Assembly (NCBI GenBank): GCA_963576725.1
Contig: OY755252.1
Location: 40,366,599-40,430,598 of the forward strand
Source: Azorinus chamasolen
Taxonomy: Eukaryota > Mollusca > Bivalvia > Cardiida > Solecurtidae
Length of the DNA: 64,000 nucleotides
Direction of reading: 5' to 3'
Below are positions 1 through 44,097 of this stretch, in pieces (the first letter of the stretch is position 1; every line of letters begins with the position of its first letter). A program made the translations under genes and the position numbers. The notes beneath the pieces were generated by a model that was not told the origin of the DNA, searched no databases, and saw only the letters and a list, made by a program, of their open reading frames with translations.

Positions 1-840
1 ATACTGCTTAAGCCGGTGCTAGGGGCGTGAGTAGTGTGAACAGACTCATTTAAAACGAATCTGCAATTTTCTCTTTTTGCTTTGCACTACTTTTGCTTTC
101 GAAGGATATCTCACTTTCAGATATTTGTCTTTGTGAACATTTTGAAATAAATATATTTTTCTGTTCACTCCGTTCGTTGGAAACAAATAGATACCAGGTG
201 ACTCATTAGTGCCTCGATCACTGATTCCTGAGATAGATGTATACCGAGATAAGAGGTAACTCCCGCTACTTGATAATCACTTCGCCGTCCAACGTTTTTC
301 ATACGGATCAGAGACCACTAATTTTTCTGCGGCTATAATATATTCCCGCTTATAAATCATTTAATTTTACTATCACCGATTATGGACATTGTTCTCTGTT
401 TCTAAATCGTTCTTGCTGATATGATGAAAGCTTTCTATTTAATAATAAGACGTTTCCTGATAGCATCATAAGTAGCACGAATATTAATTTATAGAATCAG
501 CTTCGTGCACAACTGTCTTGCTTCATCGTGTTGATGTCGGCAATGTCTAGATGGAGTAGATGCTGTCAAATCACTGACGCGTCGCTAAGGTTTTGTCCAG
601 AAGTATTTTTCCTCTTCATTGTTGTTACAATTAAAACCCCGGAAACACTTGTTATAAAATTATAATAGATATGGCTTTAATTAAAACTTCAACCAAATAC
701 CAAGAAATCCTACGAACATTGCGATTCAGGACAATCGCTGATTATCATAGGACAAATTGCGATTGGAGTTCCTAAGGTCCGTTTCATTGCGATTGTGATA
801 TGTCCGAGGGCTTTTGGCGATTAATTCTACTATCTGTCCG
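1..840. other. no gene seen; upstream of PRPF6
   Basis: AT-rich sequence without a recognisable coding region or RNA gene. An AATAAA is at about 146-151. Several GCGATT/ATTGCGAT motifs recur between 715 and 825. It may be remnant repeat sequence; I cannot classify it. Confidence 0.4.
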
Positions 841-958
841 GTGACAAACCATAACCTTTATCCTACTCTAACCCTAATATCGTAATCCAAATCTTAACCC
901 TAATCTTAATCCTAATGTTAACCCTAACCCTACTCCTAACCTTGACCTAACCCTAGTA
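841..958. repeat. degenerate interstitial telomere-like repeat (TAACCC)n
   Basis: About 14 degenerate copies of CTAACC/TTAACCCTAA-type hexamers, interrupted by variants such as TAATCC and CTACTC. Animal telomeres are TTAGGG. This is an internal, decayed tract rather than a chromosome end. Confidence 0.7.
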
Positions 959-1139
959 TGTAAAATGAATATTTTGTGCAATTAAACTTAAAATTAGTAA
1001 ATTTTGATGCGGGCAGATTCTAAAGGCTTTATAAATGGCAAAATAACTTGAGCACGAACTACTCAGACAAAATGGTGAAAATCTTGAGCGCAGACATGCT
1101 CAGTAGCTGTTCTAGCGAAATACGTATGTATACGCAATC

Positions 1140-1595
1140 GGTTTCTACTTCTACTTCTACATTTTAGTGACCACCTTCAACTGGCTGAAGTTTATGTCAC
1201 TGGTGGTGAAATGCGCCACGAATAGGGGGCTAAATATAAGTTAAAACTATTACAGTGATGATAAATTAATGGGTGTAGGAGTGACTTTGATGGCAGCTTT
1301 GAAGGATTCAATAGAATCACTCCCAACTACAGTCAAAGGCAGGCCATTCCAGTCCTTAATGGTCCGAGGGAAAAGGGAGAGTTGTCTTGGTTGTGTTCTG
1401 CATGATGGAAGTTGGTAGGCGAGAGTGTGCATATTGCGGGACTGTCTGACTGTCTGAGTGGTGGTAAAAGTCTGTTATTATTTGGAATGGCAACCAGATT
1501 GTGTGAAATTTTGTAGGCTAGCTGCGATGCTTATAACAATCTTGAGTGTATCATACATAGAGTTACACGCTCTTTGTATGTGATAAAATATAGCT
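1140..1595 (-). pseudogene. LINE (non-LTR retrotransposon) 3' end, decayed
   Basis: The minus strand encodes YKISHNLVAIPNNN, then SCRTQPRQLSLFPRTIKDWN and GLP. This is the C-terminal end of Jockey/CR1-type reverse transcriptase ORFs (the FPRTI.DWN.LP motif). An in-frame TAA lies upstream (about 1538) and no RT core is present. A 3' tail of GTAGAAGTAGAAGTAGAA ends near 1140. It sits just upstream of the PRPF6 start. Confidence 0.85.
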
Positions 1596-1599
1596 CGAT

Positions 1600-1710
1600 C
1601 TCAGACTAGTGACAACTCTCTAGAAACTATGTCGCCTCTTTTATATGGCCAGCTAATTGGTAAGCGTTTTAGTATGTGCCTCAGAATTATTTAGTAGACT
1701 CTAACCTAAA
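1600..1710 (+). promoter_or_regulatory. possible PRPF6 proximal promoter / 5' leader
   Basis: This short non-repetitive stretch lies between the LINE remnant and the PRPF6 start codon. A TTTATAT stretch near 1637-1643 and an ATTGG (reverse CCAAT) near 1656-1660 could be core promoter elements. The bases just before the ATG are CTAACCTAAA, an acceptable A-rich start context (A at -3). No transcription start can be fixed, and a non-coding 5' exon further upstream is possible. Confidence 0.3.
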
Positions 1711-34757
<33,047 letters not shown>

Positions 34758-34759
34758 CC

Positions 34760-34965
34760 ATGTGTTAGTCATGTGATCATCACCATGCATAGAAGTCATG
34801 TGATCATAGTTATGTGTAGGAGTCATGTGATGATCCCCACATGAAGGAGTAATGTGATCCGAATTGTGTAAATCATGCGATCATAGTTATGATCATGGCC
34901 ATGTTCAGTTTTCATGGGATCATTATATTTAAGTCATGTGATCATGGTCACATATAGGATTCATG
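34760..34965. repeat. degenerate tandem repeat in the presumed PRPF6 3' UTR
   Basis: About six copies of GTCATGTGATCAT.GTTATGT-type units of 26-33 bp, starting right after the PRPF6 stop codon. Rich in the palindrome ATGATCAT. No polyadenylation signal inside. Confidence 0.8.
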
Positions 34966-35004
34966 AGAATTTAATGACTGTTACCAGTTATATGGATAAA
35001 CCTA

Positions 35005-35145
35005 TTAACCATTGGAATGCTGGACATGCATGTACTGACATTTGCAGTGTAGACCCAGATCAGAGGGGTCCTAGAGGATCTGCACTGTTTGTCATTCAAA
35101 ATCTTCTAGCACGTTTAAGCCTTTCATACTGATTGGACTGTTTAG
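35005..35145. mobile_element. family D MITE, right end lost
   Basis: TTAACCATTGGAATGCTGGA, core GTGTAGACCCAGATCAGAGG, then TTTAAGCCTTTCATACTGA. Truncated where the A' copy begins. Confidence 0.75.
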
Positions 35146-35384
35146 TTAACCCTTTCCTTCATGTTTTCACTCATTTGCAAACAGAGTAGACCCAGATCAG
35201 ATGACTTCTGTAGGAGTCGTCTGAACAGGGTCTGCCATTTCTTATGAAATTTGAAAGGTCTGTTTCTTTACTTTCTAAAATGGCTGAAATGTTTGACCTT
35301 CAATATTGTGTTATAACTATTTTCTGCAAGAATATTCAGTAGGTATTGAAATTTGGAATAAATATAGAACATGGAAAGGGTTAA
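35146..35384 (-). mobile_element. family A' MITE, full length
   Basis: TTAACCCTTTCCTTCATGTT to ACATGGAAAGGGTTAA. Core AGTAGACCCAGATCAGATGA. Left TTAA shared with the preceding D copy. Confidence 0.85.
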
Positions 35385-35481
35385 ACACTGATGGGCTATT
35401 CTACTCTGAAAATCAGTGTGGAATGGGTTAAGGAGTAGAAGTATATGGAGGAGTCTATTACTTGAAATTACTGGTAACTAT

Positions 35482-35729
35482 TAACCCTTCGCTTGCTGAA
35501 TTTTAAAATACATTTCTCCTTCTATACCCATGCCCAGTTGTATAATTACATATATCTTCAGTGTGTACAAGTATTTCGCTGTGCAATCACTGCTGTGGAG
35601 TGCGCTGGTTGCACAATCAATTTGTAAATAGTGCAGACCCTGATGAGACAGCTCCTGCAGGGGCTGTCTCATCTGGGTCTTCACTATTTACAGGTAGGTA
35701 TATTGACGTGAATAGCAAGTGAAGGGTTA
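35482..35729. mobile_element. family F MITE, intact reference copy
   Basis: TTAACCCTTCGCTTGCTGAA to GCAAGTGAAGGGTTAA. Core AGTGCAGACCCTGATGAGAC with palindrome AGCTCCTGCAGGGGCT. It serves as the uninterrupted form of the copy at 46776-48236. Confidence 0.9.
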
Positions 35730-35934
35730 ATAGGCCTTGCAGACTTTTCATTGATAGAACATGTTGTCTAAATAATATTCCTCGGGAAACTTTCTTTCCT
35801 TTTTTTTCAAAGATGTACTCAGTGTCAAACAGTTTCATATGATATTCTGGTGACAGTTTACTCAGTGTATAGGCCGCTAGGTTTGGCTATGGCAAAACAA
35901 ACTGTACTATCAGATCTTTATTATTTAACCCTTT

Positions 35935-36174
35935 CCCTGTTCTATGTTTATTCCAAAAGTCAATACCTACTGAATATTCATTGATAAAATAGTTGTAAAG
36001 AAATGTGGAAGGTAGAACATTGTAGGCATTTTAGGAAGCAAAGAAACAGATCTATCAAATTCCATAAGCAAACAGAGCAGACCCTGATCAGACGGCTCCT
36101 CTAGGAGCCGTCTGATCTGGGTCTACTCTGTTTGCAAATGCGTGAAAACACGTTTATATGAGGGAAAGGGTTAA
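35935..36174 (+). mobile_element. family A' MITE, near-perfect copy
   Basis: TTAACCCTTTCCCTGTTCTA to GAGGGAAAGGGTTAA. Core GAGCAGACCCTGATCAGACG with GGCTCCTCTAGGAGCC. Little decay, so probably young. A second partial core follows at 36175-36250. Confidence 0.9.
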
Positions 36175-36539
36175 TTAACAAACTGAGCAGACTCTGATCA
36201 ATTGGCTTTTAAAAGTGCTGTCTGCTCTGGGTCTACTCTGTTTGCAAAGTCATAAATAGTTGTATCTATGACTATACACTGGTTGTTGGTTATTTTGTTA
36301 TTTTTAAAGTACAGTTCTTTCAGAGGAACGGATCATCAGTCATCTTATAAACTGTTCAATGTTCCAGTTGATGTCTTTTTGTTTTTGACTGATGGACAAG
36401 TGATCTATTATTATGACAACTGGCATTAAAGTTTGCACCTTGAGACGGTTTGACCAAAATTATCGAAAGTTCTAATTTATGACCATTGCTTCTTCTGGCA
36501 GAGCCGAAGTTGTGATCATCGTACATAAGATCTTACAAC

Positions 36540-36860
36540 AATTTAGTCATACAGTGTTTTGTAAGACATTCTAACACACCTCGCGCACACATCTACATAA
36601 ACAAAGAAGGGACGTATCTATGTTTGAATTCTCAATAAAATACCGCATGCGCTGTAACAGCTTAACGTGACGTAATATGGCTTCGAAAATTCGTACGACA
36701 AGAAACGTAGTGCCGTTGTGGCGGTGCAAATTATAGTTAAATTGAAGTGTTAGAATCGAGATGCTTATAATTAAATCCCTCGGCCTATCGGCCTCGTGAT
36801 TTAATTAATAAGCATCTCAACTCCTACCAGTGTTCGATTGCACGATAAAACACTGGTATG
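36540..36860. repeat. region with two adjacent palindromes
   Basis: GAGATGCTTATAATTAAATC pairs with TAATTAATAAGCATCTC (36758-36818), then ACCAGTGTT / AACACTGGT (36827-36857). The upstream 200 bp are GC-richer (GTGACGTAATATGGC). Probably another mobile element of unknown type. Confidence 0.6.
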
Positions 36861-36924
36861 AATTTATTATTTCTTAATTCTCCTGCAATACTTTTATCAC
36901 ACAAGTTCTCATTTGTAAAGACAC

Positions 36925-37169
36925 TTAACCTTTTCCCTGATGAATATTCCTGTAAGAAATAATGACATGAATATTTATTAGCTGAGGTTTTTTTAATAGC
37001 ATATGTACACAGGGTTCTTTGGTATTGGTAGAACAATTGTAGACTCAGATCTTATAATTTCATAAGCAAACAGACCAGACCCTGATCAGATGGCTCCTAT
37101 GAGCCATCTGACCGGGTACACTCTGTTTGCAAAGGCTTGAAAAAGTGTTTATATGAGGGAGAGGGTTAA
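36925..37169 (+). mobile_element. family A MITE, full length
   Basis: TTAACCTTTTCCCTGATGAA to GAGGGAGAGGGTTAA. Core AGACCAGACCCTGATCAGAT. Confidence 0.85.
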
Positions 37170-37185
37170 ATACATTGTAGGTTAG

Positions 37186-37400
37186 TTAACCCTTAAGTCC
37201 ATAAATATGTCTTTCTAAGCCTTTGCAAACAGAGTAGACCAAGGTCAGATGGCTCCTATAGGAGCTGTCTGATCAGGGTCTGCTCTGTTTGCCTAAGAAA
37301 TAATTTAGATTCTGCTATGGCCAGACATTTACTCTGTTCATGTGTTAATATAGAAATTAAACTAATTAAGGTCCATGATGTTATTTTCATTTCTCTTTAT
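37186..37400 (-). mobile_element. family A MITE, right end lost
   Basis: TTAACCCTTAAGTCCATAAA, core AGTAGACCAAGGTCAGATGG, centre GCTCCTATAGGAGC. Confidence 0.75.
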
Positions 37401-37690
37401 GACTTATGTCTTGCCATCATGATTAAATTTTACACTAAGCTAGGGAGTCGGCTGTTAGATAAAACATTTAACAGTATTAAAATGATATCAGGAGTAAATC
37501 AACAAAAACCGAAAAACTAAGGGAATAGCAAGTTGAAAATTTGTCTAACAAATGCCAAATAGTTTTGTTAATGTATTGTAAGGTGTGTATGTCTGACTTG
37601 AATAAACTGAATGATGTACATTATCTTCGTATTCATCTATCAACATGCAAGAATTGACAAACTTTGAATAGTTATATATTCTGGAAAAGC

Positions 37691-37927
37691 TTAACCCTTT
37701 ACTCCATAAATATGCCTTTCTATGCCTTTGCAAACAGAGTAGACCTAGATCAGATGGTTCCTGTAGGAGCTGTTTGACCAGGATCTGCTCTGCTTGTAAC
37801 ACACATCCAGATTGGAGTCTTCAGTTTCTGCCAAAACTTGTGTACATTTGCTATTATAGCAATTAGTCTAAATTGATATTCAAGATGTCATATTTCTTAT
37901 ATGAATATTCATGAAGTAAAGGGTTAA
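37691..37927 (-). mobile_element. family A MITE, full length
   Basis: TTAACCCTTTACTCCATAAA to CATGAAGTAAAGGGTTAA; core AGTAGACCTAGATCAGATGG. Confidence 0.9.
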
Positions 37928-38329
37928 TTTGATCACAATGAATGTGAATGTAACTCTACTTCATGAATAGTCATGCATGACAACACCCCTTCATTTTAAT
38001 TCTTGTGTTAAAAATACAAAATGTATAAGGAAATTATTTCCATGGTAAACATTAGAGAAACTACAACATACCTGTATATGTAAACAGAGCAGACACTGCA
38101 ACATATATCTGGGTCTACTCTATTTACAAAAGTGTATCTGGAGTAAAGGAGAATCATGAAGATGCTTATCGAGATTTTGATAAGGGAGATAAATCAAAAA
38201 TAAATTATATATTTTTTCAATGAGTAACTTCCCTTGTTTAACAATAATTGGTTTCTGACGTTTTCACGATATCATCTTATGAAGAGTAACACAAGAATAA
38301 TGACACTTTAGACAACTATAGTTGCAACT

Positions 38330-38790
38330 CTTTTACCTGATAGAGACATTACTGCAAACACAGTAGACCCAGAGCAGATGGTTCCTGTACTGTAGGGGCC
38401 GTCAGATCAGCGTCTGCTCTGTTTGCTTATGGTTCCTGTACTGTAGGAGCCGTCAGATCAGGGTCTGCTCTGTTTGCTTATGGTTCCTGTACTGTAGGAG
38501 CCGTCAGATCAGGGTCTGCTCTGTTTGCTTATGGTTCCTGTACAGTAACAGTACTGTAGGAGCCGTCAGATCAGGGTCTGCTCTGTTTGCTTATGGTTCC
38601 TGTACTGTAGGAGCCATCAGATCAGCGTCTGCTGTTTGCTTATGGTTCCTGTACTGTAGGAGCCATCAGATCAGGGTCTGCACTGTTTGCTTATGGAATT
38701 TCATTGGTCTCTGCCACTGCCAAAAATTCGTTTTTCGTAGTCAGCTAATAAATATTCATGTCAGTATTTCACACAAATATTCATCATGTT
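38330..38790 (-). repeat. family A element with hairpin arm amplified as a 51-bp tandem repeat, about 6 copies
   Basis: The element starts CTTTTACCTGATAGAGACAT, has one left arm (AGTAGACCCAGAGCAGATGG), then repeats TTATGGTTCCTGTACTGTAG / GAGCCGTCAGATCAGGGTCT about six times at a 51-bp period (38385-38690). It ends with CACAAATATTCATCATG. Confidence 0.9.
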
Positions 38791-39037
38791 CAGGATTCAA
38801 ACTTGATAGCTTTTTAACCCTTTGGGACTACTGCACTTTATTGATACGAGCACTTTTGCGACATCTGAGCTTTGACAACTTTTGCTACATCAGGGCAGAA
38901 TAAGAACCTGGATTTATTTTATTGAATTTTCTACAATGTCATGTGTTTCTCTGTTTCTCACTCCCAACTTTTACAAAGGCAATTGTTGTTTATGCACATG
39001 AGCAATACACATACCGGTACTGGTAAAGTGCAGTCTA

Positions 39038-39243
39038 GCCAACCCTTTCCCTCAAATAAACGCGTTTTCAAGTATAAGAGCCATCTGATCAGGGTCTGCT
39101 CGGTTTGCTAATGGAATTTGAATTTTTTACTTCCTAAAATGGCTACAATGTTCTAACTTCTATATTTCATTGTAACTGTTTGTCCATGAATATTTTAGTA
39201 GGTATAGAAACCTAGAATAAACATAGGACAGGGAAAGGGTTAA
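39038..39243 (-). mobile_element. family A' MITE, left arm deleted
   Basis: AACCCTTTCCCTCAAATAAA to CAGGGAAAGGGTTAA. Only GAGCCATCTGATCAGGGTCT remains of the core. Confidence 0.8.
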
Positions 39244-39451
39244 CCGATTAGTCTGTAGAATAGATTCCCCATAGCTAATAATACAAGACAAACTCTGCAT
39301 GCCAATGTGACAACCCATGATTCAGTAAACCCGCAGATTTGGGTCAGAGTACTAATTATTCCCATTATGCCCCACCTTTGGATAGGTGGAAGGCATATAG
39401 ATTTGCTCTTGTCCATCCTTTCATACAAAACTTTTTTATGTGCACTGCTCC

Positions 39452-39689
39452 TTAACCATCCATGTCCTTCATATAAACACATTTTCATGCATATGCAAAC
39501 AGAGTAGACCCAGATCAGACGGCTCCTAGAATTTGCTAATGGAATTTGAAAGATATGCTTCTTTACATCCTAAAATGGCTACAATGTTCCACCTTCCATA
39601 TTTTACTGTAACTACGGTATTTTTTCAATGAATATTCAGTAGGTATTTGTTCCAAATTCCAATAAGACATAAGACAGGGAAAGGGTTAA
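39452..39689 (-). mobile_element. family A' MITE, right arm deleted
   Basis: TTAACCATCCATGTCCTTCA to CAGGGAAAGGGTTAA. The left arm is kept (AGTAGACCCAGATCAGACGG) and the right arm lost. It is the reciprocal of the copy at 39038. Confidence 0.8.
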
Positions 39690-39749
39690 TAACGTTTTCT
39701 CAGACGCATTTTCAAACTAGACCCAGATCAAGCTCTAGTCCTGTCCACT

Positions 39750-40065
39750 ATACTATATTATTGTGAGACCTGGATGATGCTGGAAGACACGGAAATGAGA
39801 ATATCCAGGCATTCGAGATGAAGTGCAGGAGGAAGTTACTTGGAACCCCTGCTTACAACTATTAAGAGGAAGCTACAGTGGTTTAGCCACATCACAAGAC
39901 ACTTTGTACAGTCTAAGCAAAACAATCCTCCGAGGAATGGTAGAAGGTGGGCGCAGACGAGGAAGGCAATGCAAGAGCTGGTCCAACACCATTCACTGAG
40001 GATACTGCAGTCTGGAGAAGACTGTCTGCTTCTTTGGACAAGGCAGGACCCAGCTCAGACAGCTG
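39750..40065 (+). pseudogene. LINE reverse-transcriptase 3' end, frameshifted
   Basis: Fragments in shifting frames read YYCETWMMLEDTE, IQAFEMKCRRKLLGTP, LLTTIKRKLQWFSHITR and QSSEEW. These are the familiar C-terminal LINE signatures (CETW.., AFEMKC.RR.LG, R.LQWFGH..R). At least two frameshifts or stops. Joins a family A arm (CAGCTCAGACAGCTGATCTG) at its right end. Confidence 0.85.
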
Positions 40066-40139
40066 ATCTGTTTGCTTATGGAATTATAATAGATTATGGT
40101 ATGATTAGTTTCTGTCAAAGCAAAAACTATCCTTTATTC

Positions 40140-40376
40140 ATAACCCTTTCCTCTATAAATATGCCTCTCTACGCATTTGCAAACAGAGTAGACCCAGATC
40201 GGACAGCTTCTGTAGGAGCCCTCTGATCAGGGTCTGCTCTGTTTGCTACCGATATTATATATAGTTTCTGCCATGGTAAAAAAATTCCTATGTCCATGTT
40301 CTGTTGTAACAAAGAATCTAATTAATAATCATGATGTCATTATTTCTTATACGAATATTCATGGAGTAATGGGTTA
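40140..40376 (-). mobile_element. family A MITE, full length
   Basis: ATAACCCTTTCCTCTATAAA to CATGGAGTAATGGGTTAA; core AGTAGACCCAGATCGGACAG. Confidence 0.85.
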
Positions 40377-40497
40377 AGGCAGGATAATCAAGTATAGGGA
40401 GGTACAAATAATGTATAGTACTGTATAGTAATGTACATGTATGTATGAAAATCAAGGCACACAGTAAAAAGAGAAAAACTTGTAAAACTTGTAAAAT

Positions 40498-40503
40498 TTT
40501 ATT
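40498..40503 (-). terminator. candidate polyadenylation signal for PTP4A
   Basis: The minus strand reads AATAAAATTTT, followed by a T/GT-rich stretch (TTTTTCTCTTTTTACTGTGTG), as expected of a cleavage site. A second AATAAA on the minus strand is at 42603-42608. Using either would imply a 3-5 kb 3' UTR loaded with MITEs, so this is tentative. Confidence 0.3.
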
Positions 40504-40689
40504 AATCATTGAAATGAGAAAATGAATTGAGTAGAACAGAATTCTATAACCAATGTCTACAGTTACAAAAATAACTCACACCCTATAGGATCAGACTGCC
40601 TGGATATACACTAAGAGGGCTGATCATACATACTGTCCTGGGGCAATCAGACTGGGGCTTCACTTAGTCCACACCAGAGATAGAGATAA

Positions 40690-40860
40690 AGGTGCGTATT
40701 CAAGAACTAAAATCATCCTTTCTCCAACAAACCTGAAGTTTTGACCATCCTTTAGAATTATCTCAGAGAGACACTTCCAAAGAGAGGTCAAAACATGGGA
40801 GTTTGGCGGCGAAATAAAGGAGCTACTTTTAATTTCGGCATCCTATCTATCCCTCTGGTC
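40690..40860 (+). mobile_element. family E hairpin, copy 3 (diverged)
   Basis: GACCATCCTTTAGAATTATC / GAGACACTTCCAAAGAGAGGTC, with ATGGGAGTTTGGCGGCGAAA. Confidence 0.65.
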
Positions 40861-40914
40861 CACACTCAAGACTCGGAATGGAACAAGGCTCAATACTAAC
40901 CCACCTGTGCATAG

Positions 40915-41020
40915 TGTCCCTTATTAGGGACATGCCAACAATGTAGACCCAGATCAGAGGGCCCCAGAAGGAGCCCTCTGATCAAGGTCTACACTATTTG
41001 CTTCAGGAATTATTTTTCAA
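40915..41020. mobile_element. family D core fragment
   Basis: AATGTAGACCCAGATCAGAG with GGCCCCAGAAGGAGCC and CTCTGATCAAGGTCTACACT. Termini lost. Confidence 0.6.
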
Positions 41021-41275
41021 AGGTCACAGTGGTAAAAGAATTCTTGCAAAAACACTACTTAAAATGAAAGTTAGATCAATCCAAAATATATATTTGGATG
41101 AGTTCAGCAATACAGATTAAAATAGGAACTTGCAACTCAAATCTTTAAACCTTTACCATGCAATAAGCGAATCTTTGCAGAACGTTTGGAACAGTATAAG
41201 ATGCTTGGCAACTTGGCATCTTGTCAGGCTATTTGACACTCAACTTGTATTTGTGAAAAGTTATTATTCCATATA

Positions 41276-41467
41276 CCGTAAAAAACCCTCTAAACCAAAC
41301 TTTAAATTTAGTGTAAATATCTGTCTTGGAGACAGGTGGCAGCTTAATGAGGGGTGAAAGTCATGCTAGGAGCTTTCTGCATGACTTCCACCCTGCATTA
41401 AGCAGCCATCTGCTCAAAGGTACCCAAATTCTTCTCTACTAGAATTCCGGTTTTGAGGGGTTTTACT
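41276..41467. mobile_element. family C MITE, subfamily 2
   Basis: CCGTAAAAAACCCTCTAAAC to GAGGGGTTTTACTG with TA sides. Left hairpin arm GCTTAATGAGGGGTGAAAGT; centre TAGGAGC only. Confidence 0.8.
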
Positions 41468-41862
41468 GTATCTATGAGCCATGCCATGACAAAACCAGTC
41501 TTAGTGACAATCAAACAGCGTAGACCCAGATCAGTCTGATCAGGTGGCTGATCTGGATCACACACACCAATGTAACTAAAATCAGTGCTACACCTTTAAG
41601 CAAATAGTGGAGACACAGTATTTGTATATGCAGTATCACTACTTATCAGATGATGTTTAATCCGGGCATACACTGTTAGCATGTTGTTCAACCTGTTTTT
41701 GTCATGACGCAACTCATGTTTTTTAGTTAGAAAATTAAGTGGAAAACAATTTGTACAATAAAACATTTACTCCGCATGTTATTGAAGCAGGGGTGTGGAA
41801 AGGGCGGCAATTCATCTTTATATATGAGACTCGTGATACAAGTCAAGAATTAAAATCAACTG
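41468..41862. other. no gene seen; one family A core fragment
   Basis: An A/D-like core fragment at about 41518-41560 (GCGTAGACCCAGATCAGTC). The rest is AT-rich sequence without a recognisable feature. Confidence 0.4.
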
Positions 41863-42119
41863 TTTACTCCATATTACACCTTCTTATACATTTGCAAACA
41901 GAGCAGATCCAGATCAGAAAAACAGCAGACCCAGATCGGACAGCTTCTGTAAGATCAGAGTCTGCATGGTTTGCTTATGGAATCATATTATATGATTCTA
42001 GTTTTTAAGTGTGTCAAAAATGTCTTGTTCATATGCCATTATAAATAGCAAGTTTTAATATCATTATTCATACATGCATACATTATTTCTTACATGAATC
42101 TTCATGGAGTAAAGGGTTG
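41863..42119 (-). mobile_element. family A MITE with partly doubled core
   Basis: CTGTTTACTCCATATTACAC to TGGAGTAAAGGGTTGA. AGCAGA(T/C)CCAGATC occurs twice (41898 and 41924). Confidence 0.7.
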
Positions 42120-42187
42120 AGACCGGTATCTTAAGCCCTGATTTAGCTTCAAATGCTGCTTGTCAAACTTGGAGCTAAGATTCACGT

Positions 42188-42426
42188 TTAATCCTTTCCC
42201 TCATATAAATGCTTTTTAATGCCTTCGCAAACAGGGTAGACCCAGATCAGATGGCTCCTACAGGAGCCATCTGATCAGGGTCTGCTCTGCTTGCTTATGG
42301 AATATTTTAGTTCTGATTTTACATGGCCAAGAAAACTTGTGTACATATGCCATTACAAAAATTCAATTAATAGATATTCATAATGTCATTATTTCTTGCA
42401 TGAATATTCAATAAGGAAAGGGTTAA
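42188..42426 (-). mobile_element. family A MITE, full length
   Basis: TTAATCCTTTCCCTCATATA to AATAAGGAAAGGGTTAA. Core GGTAGACCCAGATCAGATGG, centre GGCTCCTACAGGAGCC. Confidence 0.9.
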
Positions 42427-42718
42427 AATACAAATCTTGACGAATTTTATCTAATCCTCTGCATACAGTAATCATGTTTCGGCCTTTGAGACAACAGTGT
42501 ACATTAAGTTCATTATAAATAGGCAATCTATGTACAATTATTGTATGCTTTATAGTCAGAAAAATTCACACATTGTAACTGTACATGCATTTAACAAAAC
42601 AATTTATTGACATTTTTCTCCAAGAAAACTTACAGAAGCATTCAATATAAGCAAGGAGCAGCTTAATGCAGGACAAAATACAGAAATCTGTCTGTGTTAC
42701 TTTTGTCCCACATTAAAC

Positions 42719-42953
42719 TTAACCCTTTCTCTCAGTGCTACACCTTTTAACACCTTTACAAACAGAGTAGACCACGATCAGACATCTCCTGTAGAAGCCA
42801 CCTGATCAAGTCTGCTCTGCTTGCTTATAAAATCATATAGATAAGATTTTACAATTTGTTCCACAATGAAATATACCATACAAATAAATAAATCGGCTAA
42901 TAAATATTCATGATATCATTTTGTACATGAATATTAATAAGGTAAAGGGTTAA
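42719..42953 (-). mobile_element. family A MITE, full length
   Basis: TTAACCCTTTCTCTCAGTGC to AATAAGGTAAAGGGTTAA; core AGTAGACCACGATCAGACAT. Confidence 0.85.
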
Positions 42954-43159
42954 AATCCAAAATTACCCTAAGTATTTAAGCAAATAGTGGAGACCCAGGT
43001 CAAACTGCACCTGAAGGATCAGGGTCTACACTTTTTCCTGCCCGTGTCAATCTACTTTGAAGTTAAACCAACTAATTTCACTTTAAAAAACCCATAAAGA
43101 GGGAGATTGGTGTCTAAATAGTTAGGGTAATCACACAAGATTTCTTTTCAGTGGTTGTT

Positions 43160-43447
43160 TTAACCCCTTACATCATACAAAGGCCTTTTCATGCCTTTGC
43201 AAACAGAGTATACCCCGATCAGACGGCTCCTATAGGAGCCGTCTGATCAGGGTCTGTTCTGTTTGCTTATGGGATTATACTGTATAATTATACTATATAA
43301 TTATACTATATAATTATACTATATAATTCTACAGATTGTGTCATGGTAAAATATCCCTTGTTCAAAATGCCATTATAAAAATTCAGCTAATTACATATTC
43401 ATGATGTCATTATTTAGTACATAAATATTCATGAGGTAAAGGGTTAA
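43160..43447 (-). mobile_element. family A MITE containing an AT microsatellite
   Basis: TTAACCCCTTACATCATACA to CATGAGGTAAAGGGTTAA. Centre CGGCTCCTATAGGAGCCG. Four copies of TATACTATATAATTA are expanded inside it (43273-43331). Confidence 0.9.
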
Positions 43448-43604
43448 GAGAGGTCTAGTTTATGTTCACAATACATCCTTTACAATAAACTGAGAAACCA
43501 ACCTAACAGTGTGGCTGACATTACACCATGCTACATACAAGTTGGAAAAATAAATCCATGAGCCACCTCGAGACAGGTGAAAACAGACAATCATTAACTG
43601 CAAA

Positions 43605-43725
43605 TATACCAGGCCCAGATCAACAGCTAGGTGGTACCAGATCAACAGCTAAGTGGTATCAACAGCTTAGTGGTACCATATCAACAGCCTAGCGGTACCA
43701 AATCAACAGCCAAGTGTTCTACTTA
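43605..43725. repeat. 25-bp tandem repeat, about 5 copies
   Basis: GATCAACAGCTAGGTGGTAC-type units with small variants. Confidence 0.85.
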
Positions 43726-44097
43726 ACCTTTAGCAGTCTAATGGCCAATTTGTGATTACCATTGCTAACAATTTGGATCCAGATGCTCGAGTAACTTGGC
43801 ATCTCATCACGATCAAAAATGCTTGTGACTCCTTTTTTTTTTTACCTTCAGAATTAAAGCAGACAACAACTGCTCCGAGTTCAGAGGGTTAAGGACCCTT
43901 CAATAGCATTTGCTGCATACAGTGCAGACCGAGACCAAATAATGCGTTGGAAATGAAACGGCTAATCTCAGTCTACACTGTTTGCAAATGTCTGGCTGTC
44001 CTATATTCCCATGGAACGATGCTCAAATATTCAGGCTAAGTCTTGAGTGTGAGGTAATGGAGCCCTCAAACATGTTGAAAGATACAATTAACCCTTT

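Noticed and set aside
841..958. Chromosome end (telomere)
   Set aside because: The hexamers are degenerate, short and internal, followed by ordinary genic DNA on one side and unique sequence on the other.
41863..42119. Many short frames containing ADPDRTAS/VDPDQTAP-like peptides across the window
   Set aside because: These are translations of the repeated hairpin core (AGACCCAGATCAGAC...), not a conserved protein.
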